64,000 bases of DNA from Nostoc sp. PA-18-2419 (lineage in GTDB: Bacteria; Cyanobacteriota; Cyanobacteriia; Cyanobacteriales; Nostocaceae). Within the stretch, counting starts at the first letter, position 1, and the number at the start of each line of letters is the position of its first letter. The stretch lies in the NCBI RefSeq assembly GCF_005869855.1, contig NZ_SZNH01000003.1:248001-312000 (forward strand). Direction: 5' to 3'. The notes below the pieces were generated by a model that was given only the letters and a program-made list of their open reading frames with translations, did no database searches and had not been told where the DNA came from. Positions 43,195 through 55,175 of this stretch are shown here, piece after piece. Made by a program: the position numbers and the translations under genes.

Positions 43195-46100
43195 TCAATG
43201 ACTAGTTACTAAACTGAACTCAGTTTTTTTTTCAGGATTAGCTTCTGGACTATCAGCTTCAGAAGCCGGAACTAACTGCCAAAATTTAGGTAAAAATTCT
43301 TGCCAGTTTTTGAGAATTTTTTTTGCCTTTGGTGAAGCAGTACGTTCTGCATGAGTTTTGATTAACTCAAACAATTGCTTTGCACCTGCTTGGGTAATCA
43401 CTCGCTGCATTTTGACACTTTCTGGATTGACTAACTCAGGGAATGAACCGTTTTCATCTAAAAAATATGCCAGTCCACCAGTCATTCCAGCAGCGACGTT
43501 ACGTCCTACTTTGCCAAGAACGACAATTACACCACCAGTCATGTACTCACAGCAGTGATCCCCAGCACCTTCAATCACTGCTACACCTTTGGAGTTTCTT
43601 ACAGCAAAGCGCTCTCCTGCTAAACCATTAGCAAATAATGTGCCACCAGTAGCGCCATAAAGACAAGTATTGCCAACTATGACGTTTTGTGATGAATTAT
43701 AAGTGGCGTTAGCTGAAGGTTTAATGATGATTTCACCACCGTGCATTCCTTTGCCAACGTAGTCGTTTGCCTCTCCTTCCAAGGTAATAATGATCCCAGG
43801 AAGATTGAAAGCCCCAAAGCTTTGCCCAACGCTACCTGTAAAGTTGAGATGAATTTGTCCTTCAAAGCCACTGTCACCATACTGGGAAGCGATCGCCCCT
43901 GCTAATCTAGTACCTACTGTTCTGTCAGTATTGACTATCGGGAAAGTTTTAGTGACAGTAGATTGGTTGTTGATAGCAGTCTTGATATCGGGATCGGCAA
44001 GCAATTTGTCATCCAAAACCACGCCGTTACTGTGGACTTCTTCATGCACTAACCAACGACGATTTTCTCTGCTATCTGGTAGCTGAAGTAAACAGTTGAG
44101 ATTTAGCGATCGCGTTTTGGTAAGTTTTACCTCTGGGCGCACTTTCAACAAATCTGCACGTCCAATAATTTCTGATAAAGAACGGTAGCCGAGTCGTGCT
44201 AACAAACTCCGCACTTCTTCAGCGATGAAGTAAAAGAAGTTGACAACTTTTTCCGGTATTCCCGTAAACCGTTTACGGAGTTCTTCTTTCTGAGTAGCAA
44301 CACCTACAGGGCAGGTGTTCATGTGGCAAACTCGTGCCATGATGCAGCCTTCAGCAATCATCGCAATCGAGCCGAAACCAAATTCTTCACCGCCCATCAA
44401 TGCACTTATTACCACATCCCAACCACTCTTGAGACCGCCATCGACGCGTAAAATCACCCGATCGCGCAAGCTGTTTTCCATCAAAACGCGATGTACTTCA
44501 CTTAAACCGAGTTCCCAGGGCGAACCTGCATGTTTAATCGAACTGAGTGGCGATGCACCCGTACCCCCATCATGACCAGAAATTTGGATAATATCAGCAT
44601 TTGCCTTGGCTACACCAGCAGCGATCGTCCCAATACCAACTTCCGCAACTAATTTCACCGACACCTTTGCTTTCGGGTTAATTTGGTGCAGGTCAAAAAT
44701 CAGTTGTGCTAGGTCTTCAATCGAATAAATATCGTGGTGGGGTGGTGGTGAAATCAGCGTTACACCAGGCTTGGAGCGCCTTAACATTGCAATATATTCG
44801 CTCACCTTCGGTCCTGGAAGTTGCCCACCTTCCCCCGGCTTAGCACCTTGGGCAATTTTAATTTCAATTTGTTTAGCGTTGACTAAATACTCTGGCGTCA
44901 CACCAAAGCGTCCCGATGCAACTTGTTTAATCGCACTATAAGCCCGATCACCATTTTGCAATCCTTTTAAATGAGGTAGAGTTGGCGAGTATCCAGATTC
45001 ATCTACATCATCTAGGACTGTATAGCGCACTGGATCTTCGCCGCCTTCCCCAGAGTTAGATTTGCCGCCAATCCGGTTCATGGCGATCGCTAAAGTTTCG
45101 TGTGCTTCTCTTGACAATGCACCTAAAGACATGCCACCAGTACAGAAGCGCTGGACAATTTCACTGACCGATTCCACTTCTTCTATAGATATGGGCAGGC
45201 GATCGCTCTGAAAGTCCAGCAAGTCACGCAAGGCCGTTACTGGTCTGCCTTGGAGGTGTTTTTTGTAAACTTCGTAATGGTCGTAGTTTTTGCCATCTAA
45301 AGCTTTATGCAGCGTTTTTACCATTTCTGGGCTATTCATGTGGTACTCGCCGTTAGGACGGTACTGCACAAAACCCAGGTTTTCTAATTTTTTATTGGTC
45401 AGTTCCGGGAACGCCTTGCTGTGGAAGGAAAGTACTTCATCAGCGAGTTCGCTCACACTCAAACCACCGATGCGGGAAGTCGTACCAGAAAATCCCAAAT
45501 CGATTAAATCTCTACCGATACCAATCGCTTCAAAAATTTGAGCTGCTTGATAGCTGGAGAGTAAAGAAATTCCCATCTTGGAGAGAATTTTCAGTAAACC
45601 TGACTCTATTGCTTTGCGATAATTTCCTAAAGCTTGCTCTAAGCTGAGGGCAGTAATTTTTTTGGCCTCAAGCATTAATTTTTGAGTTTTGGGATCGCGC
45701 CACCAATCACGTACGGTATCCAAAGCCATATACGGACAAACTGCACCAGCACCATAGCCAATTAGACAAGCAAAATGATGAGTACTCCAGCATTGGGCAG
45801 TATTGACAATCAGGGATGTTTTCATCCGCAGCCCTTCCCGAATCAGGTGATGATGCACCGCACCCACTGCTAATAAAGGAGGAATGTAAGTGTATTCTGT
45901 GGTGATGGTGTCATTGAGGTGTTGGGGTAGCCCGCCGTAGGCATCGCTTAATATTAAAATCTTTGCACCTGCCCGCACTGATTGGGCTGCTTGTGCTTGT
46001 AAAGACTCGACGGCGGCTTTTAATCCTTGTGGACCGTTAGCGATCGCAAATAGAGTTGACAACTCGGCTGTGGCAAATCCTGACAGCTTAATCGCCTCTA

Positions 46101-47910
46101 ATTCTCTTTCGTTCAACACTGGCGACTCAAGTTTTAATCTCTTGGCGTATTCTGGTTGTGGTTGTAATAAGTTACCGCGTTCGCCCAACTCGACTTTCAA
46201 AGACATCACCAGCTTTTCCCGTAGGGGATCGATCGCTGGGTTGGTTACCTGAGCAAAACGCTGTTTAAAATAGTCATATAGCAGGTGGGGCTTTTCTGAC
46301 AATACCGCTAAAGGAATATCATCCCCCATACAGAAAGTCGGCTCAGAACCTGCGATCGCCATTTGTTGAATTACCATTTCCACATCTTCTGTGGTGTAGC
46401 CAAAGGCGGTTTGCAGTTGCAGTAAAGTTTGTTTGTCGATTGTCAATTGCTCTTGGTCATTCGTGATTTGTCCTTTGCCGTTGCTGTTTCCATTTCCTGA
46501 TGATGTATGACTAATGACCAGCGACTTTAATTCTTGACGATACTGTTGCAGCCATTCTCCATAGCGCTGCTGCTTGGCAATCCGCTGCTTAATCTCCCAA
46601 TTTTTCAGTACTTCCTGATTGACTAAATCCACAGCAATCATTTGCCCAGGGCCTAGTCTACCTTTCTCCTTAATCTTGGCTTCTGGAAAGTCGACTACTC
46701 CTGCTTCCGAGGCTACAACAATGTAGTCATCTTCAGTAATCAGGTAGCGAGCTGGTCTTAACCCATTCCGATCTAGTGTGGCACCAACTTTTTCGCCATC
46801 ACTGAATACTAAAAGTGCTGGCCCGTCCCATGCTTCTTGCAGACCGCTGTAATATTCGTAGAAATCGATAATTTCTGGATATTCATTTAAAGAAGGCTGA
46901 TTTTTATAAGCCTCTGGAACCATAATCATTAAGGCTTCCAAGGGGCTGCGTCCAGAACGCACCAGCAATTCTACTACATTATCTAAAGTAGCTGAGTCGC
47001 TGTTGTCAATGTGAACTAATGGCTTGAGTTGATCAATGCGATCGCCCCATACTGGATGATTCAAGCTAGCTTCTCGTGCCATCATCCAATTGATGTTACC
47101 CAACAAAGTATTGATTTCGCCGTTGTGACCCAACAGCCGCATCGGTTGGGCTAGCGGCCACTTGGGCATTGTGTTGGTACTAAAGCGGCGATGATAAACA
47201 GCAAAGGCACTTTTGTAAGCTGGATTTTGGAAATCTTGATAAAATTCTCCTAATACCGCCGAACGTACCATCCCTTTATAGACAATTGTTCGGCTTGACA
47301 AAGAGCAGATGTAAAATTCTTCTGAGACATTGTATGCGGCTTTGCCAATTCGGCGGCGAGTAATATACAACTGACGTTCCAGTTCATCGCCGCTTTTATC
47401 TTGCGAAGCAAGCATTACTTGTTCGATTTGGGGTTGATTTTCTTTTGCTTGTATCCCCAGTAGATTGGGTTGCACTGGTACTACTCGCCAACCCAGTACA
47501 ATCAATTTTTCTTCGGCAGCTACTTGCTCAACTACTGCCCTAGCTTTTTGTGCTGCTTGTTGGTCTTGTGGTAAAAATATCATTCCCACAGCTTTGTTGC
47601 TAGTAGATAGCAATTCCTCGCCTGTTTGGGAAAAATCTTCTTGAAACAACTCCCAAGGAATTGCCGTCAATACTCCTGCGCCATCACCAGAGTCTCGGTC
47701 AGCGCTACACCCCCCTCGGTGTTCTAAGCACGTCAAAGCAGCTAAAGCTTTTTTGACTATTTCGTGGCTGGCATGATTTTGACGATGAGCAATAAAACCT
47801 ACACCACAGGCATCTCGTTCCTCTACTAACCACCTTTGCCCCTGGCTGGTATTTCTTGAGTCTATATCCGCTGTGATTTTCTGGTCTTGATTCATCGATT
47901 GATTATTCAT
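43195..47910 (-). CDS. glsF: ferredoxin-dependent glutamate synthase (large subunit)
   Basis: [39 protein letters not shown] (class II GATase), [24 protein letters not shown]-terminal GXGXG repeats. Start MNNQSMNQ at 47910 or ORF start 47955. Confidence 0.96.
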   Translation of the reverse strand: MNNQSMNQDQKITADIDSRNTSQGQRWLVEERDACGVGFIAHRQNHASHEIVKKALAALTCLEHRGGCSADRDSGDGAGVLTAIPWELFQEDFSQTGEELLSTSNKAVGMIFLPQDQQAAQKARAVVEQVAAEEKLIVLGWRVVPVQPNLLGIQAKENQPQIEQVMLASQDKSGDELERQLYITRRRIGKAAYNVSEEFYICSLSSRTIVYKGMVRSAVLGEFYQDFQNPAYKSAFAVYHRRFSTNTMPKWPLAQPMRLLGHNGEINTLLGNINWMMAREASLNHPVWGDRIDQLKPLVHIDNSDSATLDNVVELLVRSGRSPLEALMIMVPEAYKNQPSLNEYPEIIDFYEYYSGLQEAWDGPALLVFSDGEKVGATLDRNGLRPARYLITEDDYIVVASEAGVVDFPEAKIKEKGRLGPGQMIAVDLVNQEVLKNWEIKQRIAKQQRYGEWLQQYRQELKSLVISHTSSGNGNSNGKGQITNDQEQLTIDKQTLLQLQTAFGYTTEDVEMVIQQMAIAGSEPTFCMGDDIPLAVLSEKPHLLYDYFKQRFAQVTNPAIDPLREKLVMSLKVELGERGNLLQPQPEYAKRLKLESPVLNERELEAIKLSGFATAELSTLFAIANGPQGLKAAVESLQAQAAQSVRAGAKILILSDAYGGLPQHLNDTITTEYTYIPPLLAVGAVHHHLIREGLRMKTSLIVNTAQCWSTHHFACLIGYGAGAVCPYMALDTVRDWWRDPKTQKLMLEAKKITALSLEQALGNYRKAIESGLLKILSKMGISLLSSYQAAQIFEAIGIGRDLIDLGFSGTTSRIGGLSVSELADEVLSFHSKAFPELTNKKLENLGFVQYRPNGEYHMNSPEMVKTLHKALDGKNYDHYEVYKKHLQGRPVTALRDLLDFQSDRLPISIEEVESVSEIVQRFCTGGMSLGALSREAHETLAIAMNRIGGKSNSGEGGEDPVRYTVLDDVDESGYSPTLPHLKGLQNGDRAYSAIKQVASGRFGVTPEYLVNAKQIEIKIAQGAKPGEGGQLPGPKVSEYIAMLRRSKPGVTLISPPPHHDIYSIEDLAQLIFDLHQINPKAKVSVKLVAEVGIGTIAAGVAKANADIIQISGHDGGTGASPLSSIKHAGSPWELGLSEVHRVLMENSLRDRVILRVDGGLKSGWDVVISALMGGEEFGFGSIAMIAEGCIMARVCHMNTCPVGVATQKEELRKRFTGIPEKVVNFFYFIAEEVRSLLARLGYRSLSEIIGRADLLKVRPEVKLTKTRSLNLNCLLQLPDSRENRRWLVHEEVHSNGVVLDDKLLADPDIKTAINNQSTVTKTFPIVNTDRTVGTRLAGAIASQYGDSGFEGQIHLNFTGSVGQSFGAFNLPGIIITLEGEANDYVGKGMHGGEIIIKPSANATYNSSQNVIVGNTCLYGATGGTLFANGLAGERFAVRNSKGVAVIEGAGDHCCEYMTGGVIVVLGKVGRNVAAGMTGGLAYFLDENGSFPELVNPESVKMQRVITQAGAKQLFELIKTHAERTASPKAKKILKNWQEFLPKFWQLVPASEADSPEANPEKKTEFSLVTSH

Positions 47911-48662
47911 ACCCTGTACCTGAACTGTTGAGTTACCAATTTTGCCAATAAACAATGAGAAAAATTTTCTATTCAGCGATGCAGAAATATATCAGCACTT
48001 AAAATTTAGGGAAAAAAAATTTTAACTCCGGTTTTCCTTTTTAGTTAACCTGTGTTAAAATGATTGCGTATTTTTTATGTATTTATGCGGTATTAGACAA
48101 ACTAGTTTAGCCAAGACATTATTATTGTCCTGACAGTTTGTTTTTTATATTTTGAAGCTAAGTATTTTCTCAATTCCCTTTTTCCAGATGCACACTAGCT
48201 AATCGTAGAGCTTATTTTGGCTCACTTGAGACATTACTGAAACTGGACGCTGCACTAGGTTTGAAAATCAAAAATCTTCCGATTTGGCAATAAAATCAGC
48301 GTATTACAATATATACCCATTTGACAATTATCACAAATTCCTGTTTCCCTGTTGCCACCAGTCTTACCAGTAATTACACCCCACTCAAGTAGCAACAGTA
48401 GCAACTAACAGTGAGGATTGAATATTTTAATCCAGTTTGGATAACTAAAACTACCGTGTATAGTGTAGTTGATATTAGTGACAGTTAAAACACTTGGTTA
48501 CAGTGGCTTATGCGACTAAATGGTTGTTTCTTTTCAAAAGTGATAAGAAGCCAATATATAGAATATCATGTTTTTTCGCTAAGAAATCGATGTTTTTTAT
48601 ATTTGCAAATAATTAGTTAGTTTATACCTTGGGTGATAGTTTTGAAAAATACCTAGTAAATT

Positions 48663-50696
48663 ATGGTAAAAATGCCGAATTGTTGCCAACAACAATATCC
48701 CAGTGCTATTTCGCTGATTGGGAATAGCAGGTTTATCCGAGCTAGTGTCTCACCAATAGTTTTGATCGCCTTGTGCTTATGTACGAGCAATGCTAGCGCC
48801 CAGGAGTCCCTAAATGCCAAACCATTACCAACGTTGTCCCAGTCACCAATATCTCCTTTACCAGCAGTGCGATCGCCTGCACTCGGTAATCAAATTTCCT
48901 TCAATGGACGTACTTTACCAGGAAATTGGTTACAGGAGTCTGGAGCAGCCAATCAAATCACAACTCGTCTGAGTGATGGCGCATTCCGGCAATTAATTGG
49001 AGTAAATTTTTTAAATAGTAGCAACTGGACTAGGCAACCAATACAGTGGTTTTCCTCCCTGACTAAACCATTAGTTTTAAGCACTACACTACTGGGGGGA
49101 TATCGCTATCTGGATATCACTAATTTTGCTCAAACAGCCGGATGGCAAATAGCAAGCAACGGTAATACCTTAGTGATTACCACCCCAAAAGTACAAGTAA
49201 CAAACATCATTCAGAGCCAGCAACCTTCAGACGCAAGTGTTACTCCTTTGCAACCAACCCGCATTCTTGTAGATTTAAATCGTCCAACTCCTTGGCAACT
49301 TGCACAAGGGTCAACTATTAAAACAACTCAAATTCCATCCACCGATCCAGATACACCAATACCAAAATCAACTATACCGCCGAATCGCGAGTGGACAGTT
49401 ACCCTGGATGCCATAGCCGATCCCGTTTTGATAGAACGTTATACTCCCCAGTCATCACCAGCAGCACCAACATCACTGCCAGATCTACTCAAACAATTAT
49501 CCCCAGCTACACCACTACCAGCTCCAGAACCACTAATTCAAAAAGTGGAAGTAGCGAACAACCAAACCATTATTCACCTAAGCGTTCCCTTTGGTCTATC
49601 GCCTCAAGTTAGCACTGTAGCAGACCCCAATCGCCTGATTATTGATATTCGACCCGATCCTTTACAAGAGCGGGATATTACTTGGGCACCAGGATTGCGC
49701 TGGCGACAGCGTTATATCAACTTGGGTACAGACCGCTTTGGAGTGGTTTGGTTAGAAGTTAATCCCCGCACTGGACTAACACTTAAACCGATGTCGGCTA
49801 GCCCTAATACACTTATGGGTACTGCTCCGTTAATTCAAACAGCACAACGCTACTCAGCCGTAGCTGCAATTAATGGTGGTTATTTTAACCGCAATAACAG
49901 ATTGCCCTTGGGTGCGATTCGTCGAGATAGTCAGTGGTTATCAGGGCCTATTCTCAACCGAGGAGCGATCGCTTGGAATGATTCTGGTGAATTTTACTTT
50001 GGTCGCCTTACCTTAGAAGAAACTTTAATTATTGGAAATAACCAGCGCTTACCGATATTATTTCTTAATAGTGGTTACATTCAAAGTGGTATTGCCCGTT
50101 ACACTCCTACATGGGGAGCAACTTACACGCCTCTAACGGACAACGAAATCATTTTAGTAGTACAAAAAGACCAAATTACGAATCAATTACCAGGCGGCAA
50201 AGTTGGCGAGCAGGTCGTTCCTATTCCCCAGGATGGCTACCTATTAACCCTACGCGCCAGCGCTACTACTAATGCCTCACTGTTACCTGTTGGCGCAGCA
50301 GTGACTATTTCCAGTACTCCTACTCCCGCTGATTTTAATCGTTATCCCTACATTATCGGAGCAGGACCGCTATTAATCCAAAATCGTCAAATTGTCCTTG
50401 ATGCCAAAGCCGAAAAATTCAGTAATGCTTTTATTGCAGAAAAAGCTGTTCGTAGCGGGATTTGCACAACCTCAAGAGGCACACTGATGATTACTGCTGT
50501 GCAAAATCGTGTCGGCGGTTATGGCCCTACATTGGCAGAACACGCCCAGCTTATGCAACAAATGGGGTGTGTAAATGCCCTCAACTTGGATGGTGGTAGC
50601 TCTACCAGCCTTTACTTGGGAGGACAACTACTTGACCGTTTTCCTAGTACCGCTGCTCGTGTCCACAATGGCATTGGTATTTTCTTGAAAAAATAA
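48663..50696 (+). CDS. phosphodiester glycosidase (NAGPA-like) family protein with AMIN-like N-terminal region
   Basis: AAINGGYFNRNNRLPLGAIRRD, NALNLDGGSSTSLYLGG; N-terminal signal peptide and beta-rich Pro-rich region. Confidence 0.87.
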   Translation: MVKMPNCCQQQYPSAISLIGNSRFIRASVSPIVLIALCLCTSNASAQESLNAKPLPTLSQSPISPLPAVRSPALGNQISFNGRTLPGNWLQESGAANQITTRLSDGAFRQLIGVNFLNSSNWTRQPIQWFSSLTKPLVLSTTLLGGYRYLDITNFAQTAGWQIASNGNTLVITTPKVQVTNIIQSQQPSDASVTPLQPTRILVDLNRPTPWQLAQGSTIKTTQIPSTDPDTPIPKSTIPPNREWTVTLDAIADPVLIERYTPQSSPAAPTSLPDLLKQLSPATPLPAPEPLIQKVEVANNQTIIHLSVPFGLSPQVSTVADPNRLIIDIRPDPLQERDITWAPGLRWRQRYINLGTDRFGVVWLEVNPRTGLTLKPMSASPNTLMGTAPLIQTAQRYSAVAAINGGYFNRNNRLPLGAIRRDSQWLSGPILNRGAIAWNDSGEFYFGRLTLEETLIIGNNQRLPILFLNSGYIQSGIARYTPTWGATYTPLTDNEIILVVQKDQITNQLPGGKVGEQVVPIPQDGYLLTLRASATTNASLLPVGAAVTISSTPTPADFNRYPYIIGAGPLLIQNRQIVLDAKAEKFSNAFIAEKAVRSGICTTSRGTLMITAVQNRVGGYGPTLAEHAQLMQQMGCVNALNLDGGSSTSLYLGGQLLDRFPSTAARVHNGIGIFLKK

Positions 50697-51035
50697 GGGA
50701 TTAGAGCATGAGGTGTTGGGAGTGTTGAGCAAAGCCAGAGACGCTTTGCCTCCGCTGAGGAATTATGAGTTACTATTCTCCCTACACTTTTGTCCATCTC
50801 AAGCCCCTCTGTTTTCCAGTAACCAATCCCTTTTTAAAGTTTAGAACAAGCTGCCATTTTGCTTGATGAAGAATTAGTGTAAACCTAAAATTTTAATAGT
50901 GATGGTTTACACCATAAGGTTTGATTTTGCTATCTTTAGCAAAGTGCAGCAAAATTCGTGATTTCGTGATTTACAAAGTTGCAAAATAGCGTCAGAATTT
51001 TTCATTAATATTTTTAAGAGTACCTACGGTTTGTT

Positions 51036-51476
51036 ATGTCTTCAAATGAGGTAACTATGGCTCGATATCAAGAAACTACACAGACTGACACTCTACACAT
51101 CTCTCCAGTTATTAGTTCTAAAAGCATAGCTGCAACTGAGTTACGTCCTTGGGGTGCTTTTACAGTATTGGAAGAAGGACGTGGATACAAAATTAAGCGC
51201 ATCGAAGTTAAGCCTGGACATCGTCTGAGTTTACAAATGCATCATCACCGTAGCGAACACTGGATTGTCGTCTCTGGTACAGCTAGGGTAGTTTGTGGCG
51301 AGCAAGAAGTACTATTGAGTAATAATGAGTCAACCTATGTACCTCAATGTACAGCTCATCGTTTAGAGAATCCTGGTGTAATTCCTTTGGTGTTGATTGA
51401 GGTGCAAAATGGTGAATATTTAGGTGAGGATGATATTATTCGCTACCAAGATGATTATGCTCGTACCAAGGGTTAA
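51036..51476 (+). CDS. cupin / mannose-6-phosphate isomerase type II C-terminal-like protein
   Basis: RPWGAFTVLEEGRGYKIKRIEVKPGHRLSLQMHHHRSEHWIVVSGTARV..PQCTAHRLENPG. Confidence 0.93.
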   Translation: MSSNEVTMARYQETTQTDTLHISPVISSKSIAATELRPWGAFTVLEEGRGYKIKRIEVKPGHRLSLQMHHHRSEHWIVVSGTARVVCGEQEVLLSNNESTYVPQCTAHRLENPGVIPLVLIEVQNGEYLGEDDIIRYQDDYARTKG

Positions 51477-51584
51477 AACTAAAATAATCCCATCAAAGCT
51501 CGGATTCAAAAACTAAGAGCCTATCCATAAATAAAAATCCATGTTAAAACTCGGATCAAGCCCCTGTTAAGAAGGAGTAGAAAG

Positions 51585-52115
51585 ATGAGTTTGACGCAAT
51601 CATGGGAAGTAAGCGATGCGTTTTGGGCGATTGTAGAACCGTTGATACCGCACAAGCAACGACAGGAAGATAAGGAATACAAGCGGGCTTATGGCGGTGG
51701 GCGAAAATCCTTGGATAAGCGGCAAATCTTTGCCGCCATTGTTTATGTTCTCCGGACAGGGATTCAATGGAAGGCATTGCCTAAGGAGAAGTTTGGCAGC
51801 CCAAGTGCAATACATCGGTATTTCCAAGAATGGCGGGATGCTGGTTTTTTCGTTGAATTGTGGTGTCAGGGGCTTGCAGAATACGATGAGTTGGAAGGGA
51901 TTGCCTGGCAGTGGCAAGCGGCTGACGGAGCAATGATGAAAGCCCCGATGGGAACGGAATCGGTAGGACGCAACCCTACCGACAGGGGAAAAAAATGGCA
52001 GCAAGAGAATGTTGCACGTAGACGAGCGTGGTGTCCCACTAGGGCTTACGCTGTGCGGCGCAAATCGGCACGATGTATCGCAGTTAGAAGCATTGCTGGA
52101 TGCCAAGATGATTGA
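51585..52115 (+). CDS. IS5-family transposase, ORF A
   Basis: WEVSDAFWAIVEPLIP..KRQIFAAIVYVLRTGIQWKALPKEKFGSPSAIHRYFQEWRDAGFF; TESVGRNPTDRGK before the frame change. Confidence 0.85.
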   Translation: MSLTQSWEVSDAFWAIVEPLIPHKQRQEDKEYKRAYGGGRKSLDKRQIFAAIVYVLRTGIQWKALPKEKFGSPSAIHRYFQEWRDAGFFVELWCQGLAEYDELEGIAWQWQAADGAMMKAPMGTESVGRNPTDRGKKWQQENVARRRAWCPTRAYAVRRKSARCIAVRSIAGCQDD

Positions 52116-52431
52116 ACAGCCCAACACCGATGCCTTTGTTGCGGAAAACTTGTGCCTCGATGCTGGTTTTGTTGGGGAAAGTGCTTCACAAACCATTACC
52201 GAACACGGCTACATTCCCCATGTCCGCCCCAGAGGGGAGGAGATTGCCGAGAAACACAAAAACCCCGACTTCAAGCCAAGACGCTGGATAGTTGAAGTCG
52301 GACATTCCTGGTTCAATCGTTTTCGGAAGCTACTGGTACGTTACGAAAAACATACTGCTTCCTTCCTCGCCCTAAACCAACTAGCTGCTGCTATTATCAC
52401 TATCAGAAAATATGCTGCTATTTATGGATAG
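52009..52431 (+). CDS. IS5-family transposase, ORF B
   Basis: DERGVPLGLTLCGANRHD..LCLDAGF..RRWIVEVGHSWFNRFRKLLVRYEKHTASFLAL; stop codon lies in the right TIR. Confidence 0.85.
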   Translation: MLHVDERGVPLGLTLCGANRHDVSQLEALLDAKMIEQPNTDAFVAENLCLDAGFVGESASQTITEHGYIPHVRPRGEEIAEKHKNPDFKPRRWIVEVGHSWFNRFRKLLVRYEKHTASFLALNQLAAAIITIRKYAAIYG

Positions 52432-52940
52432 GTTCTAAATACATTTTTGTGCCAAGTGTCTTTAGTAACTACTCCACACCACAAGTTCCTACCTCAAGTT
52501 GGTAGGAATTGTGTTATATTAGTGTAATAAGTGTAGTAGTATGTAGTCAGAGTGATCGCTCTGTCCGTAGCTAAAATAGACAATTTTTTCTATATAAAGA
52601 AATGCTTACACCGTGACAACTTTTTAAAACAAAATTGGTCGTTAACTAAAAACAAAGATATTTAAAGACTCCAAGGAATAAATTATCTTCTTTGAAGTTG
52701 ATGACTGGGAACAGTAGGAGATTTTTGATTTGTCAGTCCCTCACCAAAAATCAAAACTCAACACAAATATTCATTCGTACTTTTAAGTTGAAATTTTGCT
52801 GTATAAATTGAGTCTTTATAAATTTAAATTTAAGCTTACTACTGAGAAAAAAGTAAGCTATAGGCAGCATCAGATTGAGAAGCATTGGTCAACCGATCAG
52901 TACAATTAAGATAGGTTATTCAGTTGTAAAAACGAATTTC

Positions 52941-53267
52941 ATGATTCATCTGAGTCAAGCAGCCGCGAGTGAAATCGTGCGAATCAAGTCCAAGCAGCAA
53001 CCAAATGTCTTATTTCGATTGGCGGTAAAACCAGGTGGCTGCTCCGGGTTCTTTTATGATATGTCCTTTGATCAAGCAATAAGAGTTGGTGATCGCGTTT
53101 TTGACTTCGACGAGATTCAAGTAATCATAGACGCCGAAAGTTTAAATCAGATCAACGGCTTAAGAGTCGATTATTCAGAAGACTTAATGGGTGGTGGTTT
53201 TCGCTTCCATAACCCCCAAGCGATTAGTACTTGTACTTGTGGTCATTCCTTCTCCATAAGTTACTAG
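52941..53267 (+). CDS. HesB/IscA-family iron-sulfur cluster assembly protein
   Basis: MIHLSQAAASEIVRIKSK..LAVKPGGCSGFFYDMSFD..VDYSEDLMGGGFRFHNPQAISTCTCGHSFS. Start at 52941. Confidence 0.9.
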   Translation: MIHLSQAAASEIVRIKSKQQPNVLFRLAVKPGGCSGFFYDMSFDQAIRVGDRVFDFDEIQVIIDAESLNQINGLRVDYSEDLMGGGFRFHNPQAISTCTCGHSFSISY

Positions 53268-53648
53268 TCATTAATGCTAACAACCAAGGACAAAGCGCAA
53301 AACAATCACTGCCGCTTTTATGTAAACAGAGCAACTAACCAAAGATTGTAAGCCTTTAGCTTCGAAATCCGGTAGGATACAGGCCCCACTTGCTTTTGTG
53401 TAAAGTTACGGATAACCCTACAAGAAGGCAAAGCTAAACGTAGTATATTGTAAATAAGGAATACAAGTCAATATATATTATTTTGAGTATTAGCTTAACG
53501 GTAGTTCCTTTAACCAAGGGAACCCCATCAAGGAAGTGCCTCAACTTTGTAAAAGAGGACAAATAATAATTGACATAAAACCATAAAAAAAGATATAATT
53601 AGGATTTGTTAAAATGTAGACCATAAGCAGCTTTACGCGCTGTAACTC

Positions 53649-54032
53649 ATGCCAACAATACAGCAGCTAATACGTAATGAACGCGAACAAGCGCGTCAGA
53701 AAACCAAGTCCCCAGCTCTGAAACAATGCCCCCAACGGCGGGGAGTTTGTACCAGAGTATACACAACAACACCAAAAAAGCCTAACTCAGCTCTACGCAA
53801 AGTAGCAAGGGTAAGACTAACCTCTGGGTTTGAAGTCACAGCTTATATTCCAGGGATTGGGCATAATTTACAAGAACACTCAGTTGTGATGATTCGTGGC
53901 GGTCGCGTCAAGGACTTACCAGGCGTGAGATACCACATTATCCGTGGCACCTTGGATACAGCTGGAGTTAAAGACCGCAAGCAAGGTCGTTCCAAATATG
54001 GAACCAAGCGTCCAAAACCAGTAAAAAAATAG
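53649..54032 (+). CDS. rpsL: 30S ribosomal protein S12
   Basis: [60 protein letters not shown]. Confidence 0.99.
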   Translation: MPTIQQLIRNEREQARQKTKSPALKQCPQRRGVCTRVYTTTPKKPNSALRKVARVRLTSGFEVTAYIPGIGHNLQEHSVVMIRGGRVKDLPGVRYHIIRGTLDTAGVKDRKQGRSKYGTKRPKPVKK

Positions 54033-54172
54033 GATTAGTCGATTAATCGTCATTTAGTCTGATTAATCGTCAAGCTCAAAAATGCTCACGGATAAAAGTG
54101 ATCGCCACCTGGGTTATAGCAGCAGTCATCAAGGCTGTTGTATTTGTTTGAAGTAATCAAGCAAGCTACACC

Positions 54173-54202
54173 CTACACTCAGCGAGCAAGTGTAGAATTT
54201 TT
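54173..54202 (+). terminator. terminator-like hairpin between rpsL and rpsG
   Basis: CTACACT (54173-54179) / AGTGTAG (54189-54195) followed by AATTTTT. Confidence 0.55.
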
Positions 54203-54308
54203 GAAGAGAATCCTGTAACGACAATAGAGTTCTCATTTGGACATTGGGTTCATAATCTTGTCGCCTTGAGTATTTTAGTTGCAGGTAGCAAGTTAAACAA
54301 TTTTAAAT

Positions 54309-54450
54309 TTGAGATTTGCGATTTTGGATTTATCGAACCAGATGTAAATGTGACTCACAGACTCTTAATTTTTGACTTGTTGTGACCCTTATGGTCAGAA
54401 TATATACCGAAAATTTTTAATCCAAAATCACAAATCGCAAATTCCAAACT
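54309..54450. repeat. inverted-repeat element in the rpsL-rpsG spacer
   Basis: Left GAGATTTGCGATTTTGGATT; right AATCCAAAATCACAAATCGCAAATTCC, whose reverse complement shares ATTTGCGATTT and ATTTTGGATT. Confidence 0.65.
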
Positions 54451-54566
54451 TGCAGCTGCAACGCTCAAAAAAATTGAGGAAGTCTGAGGGTTGGGTTTCA
54501 CCGCTTTTAGTTTCCGGTGTCTGATAGCATATAATTTCGTTGCCAAATCCGAATTAAAGGTGAAGT

Positions 54567-55037
54567 ATGTCTCGTCGTGGTGTTATTCAAAGGCGCCCAG
54601 TTCCGTCTGACTCCGTATATAACAGTCGCCTCGTGAGCATGATTATCAGGCGGATCATGCGTCATGGCAAGAAATCGCTTGCCGCAAGAATTGTTTATGA
54701 TGCATTAAAAACTATTGAGGAACGCACTGGTAATAATGCTTTAGAAACTTTTGAAAGAGCAGTGCGGAATGCTACGCCTTTAGTAGAAGTCAAGGCTCGG
54801 CGCGTCGGCGGAGCAACTTATCAAGTACCAATGGAAGTGCGATCAGAACGGGGTACTACCCTAGCACTGCGTTGGCTGGTGCAATTTTCTAGATCTAGAC
54901 CAGGACGTACAATGGCCAGCAAATTGGCAAATGAGTTGATGGATGCTGCCAACGAAACTGGAAATGCCATTCGTAAACGCGAAGAAACGCACCGGATGGC
55001 GGAAGCGAATAAAGCATTTGCTCATTATCGTTACTAA
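54567..55037 (+). CDS. rpsG: 30S ribosomal protein S7
   Basis: [47 protein letters not shown]. Confidence 0.99.
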   Translation: MSRRGVIQRRPVPSDSVYNSRLVSMIIRRIMRHGKKSLAARIVYDALKTIEERTGNNALETFERAVRNATPLVEVKARRVGGATYQVPMEVRSERGTTLALRWLVQFSRSRPGRTMASKLANELMDAANETGNAIRKREETHRMAEANKAFAHYRY

Positions 55038-55175
55038 GCAGAAAAGCGATATATCGTTTAATATCAGCGGTATATCGTTAAATTGACAAAAAAAGACGGT
55101 TTTCCGTAAAAGTATAGAATCTTAACAAAGAGTAATATACAAGATATCATGAGGCAAAAACTATAGGAGGTAATT

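Larger units (their letters stand above)
51517..52435 (+). mobile_element. complete IS5-family insertion sequence, about 919 bp, two overlapping transposase ORFs
   Basis: Terminal inverted repeats GAGCCTATCCATAAATA (left) and, on the complement of the right end, GAACCTATCCATAAATA; flanking TAA direct repeats at 51514-51516 and 52436-52438; DDE transposase ORFs inside. Confidence 0.88.
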
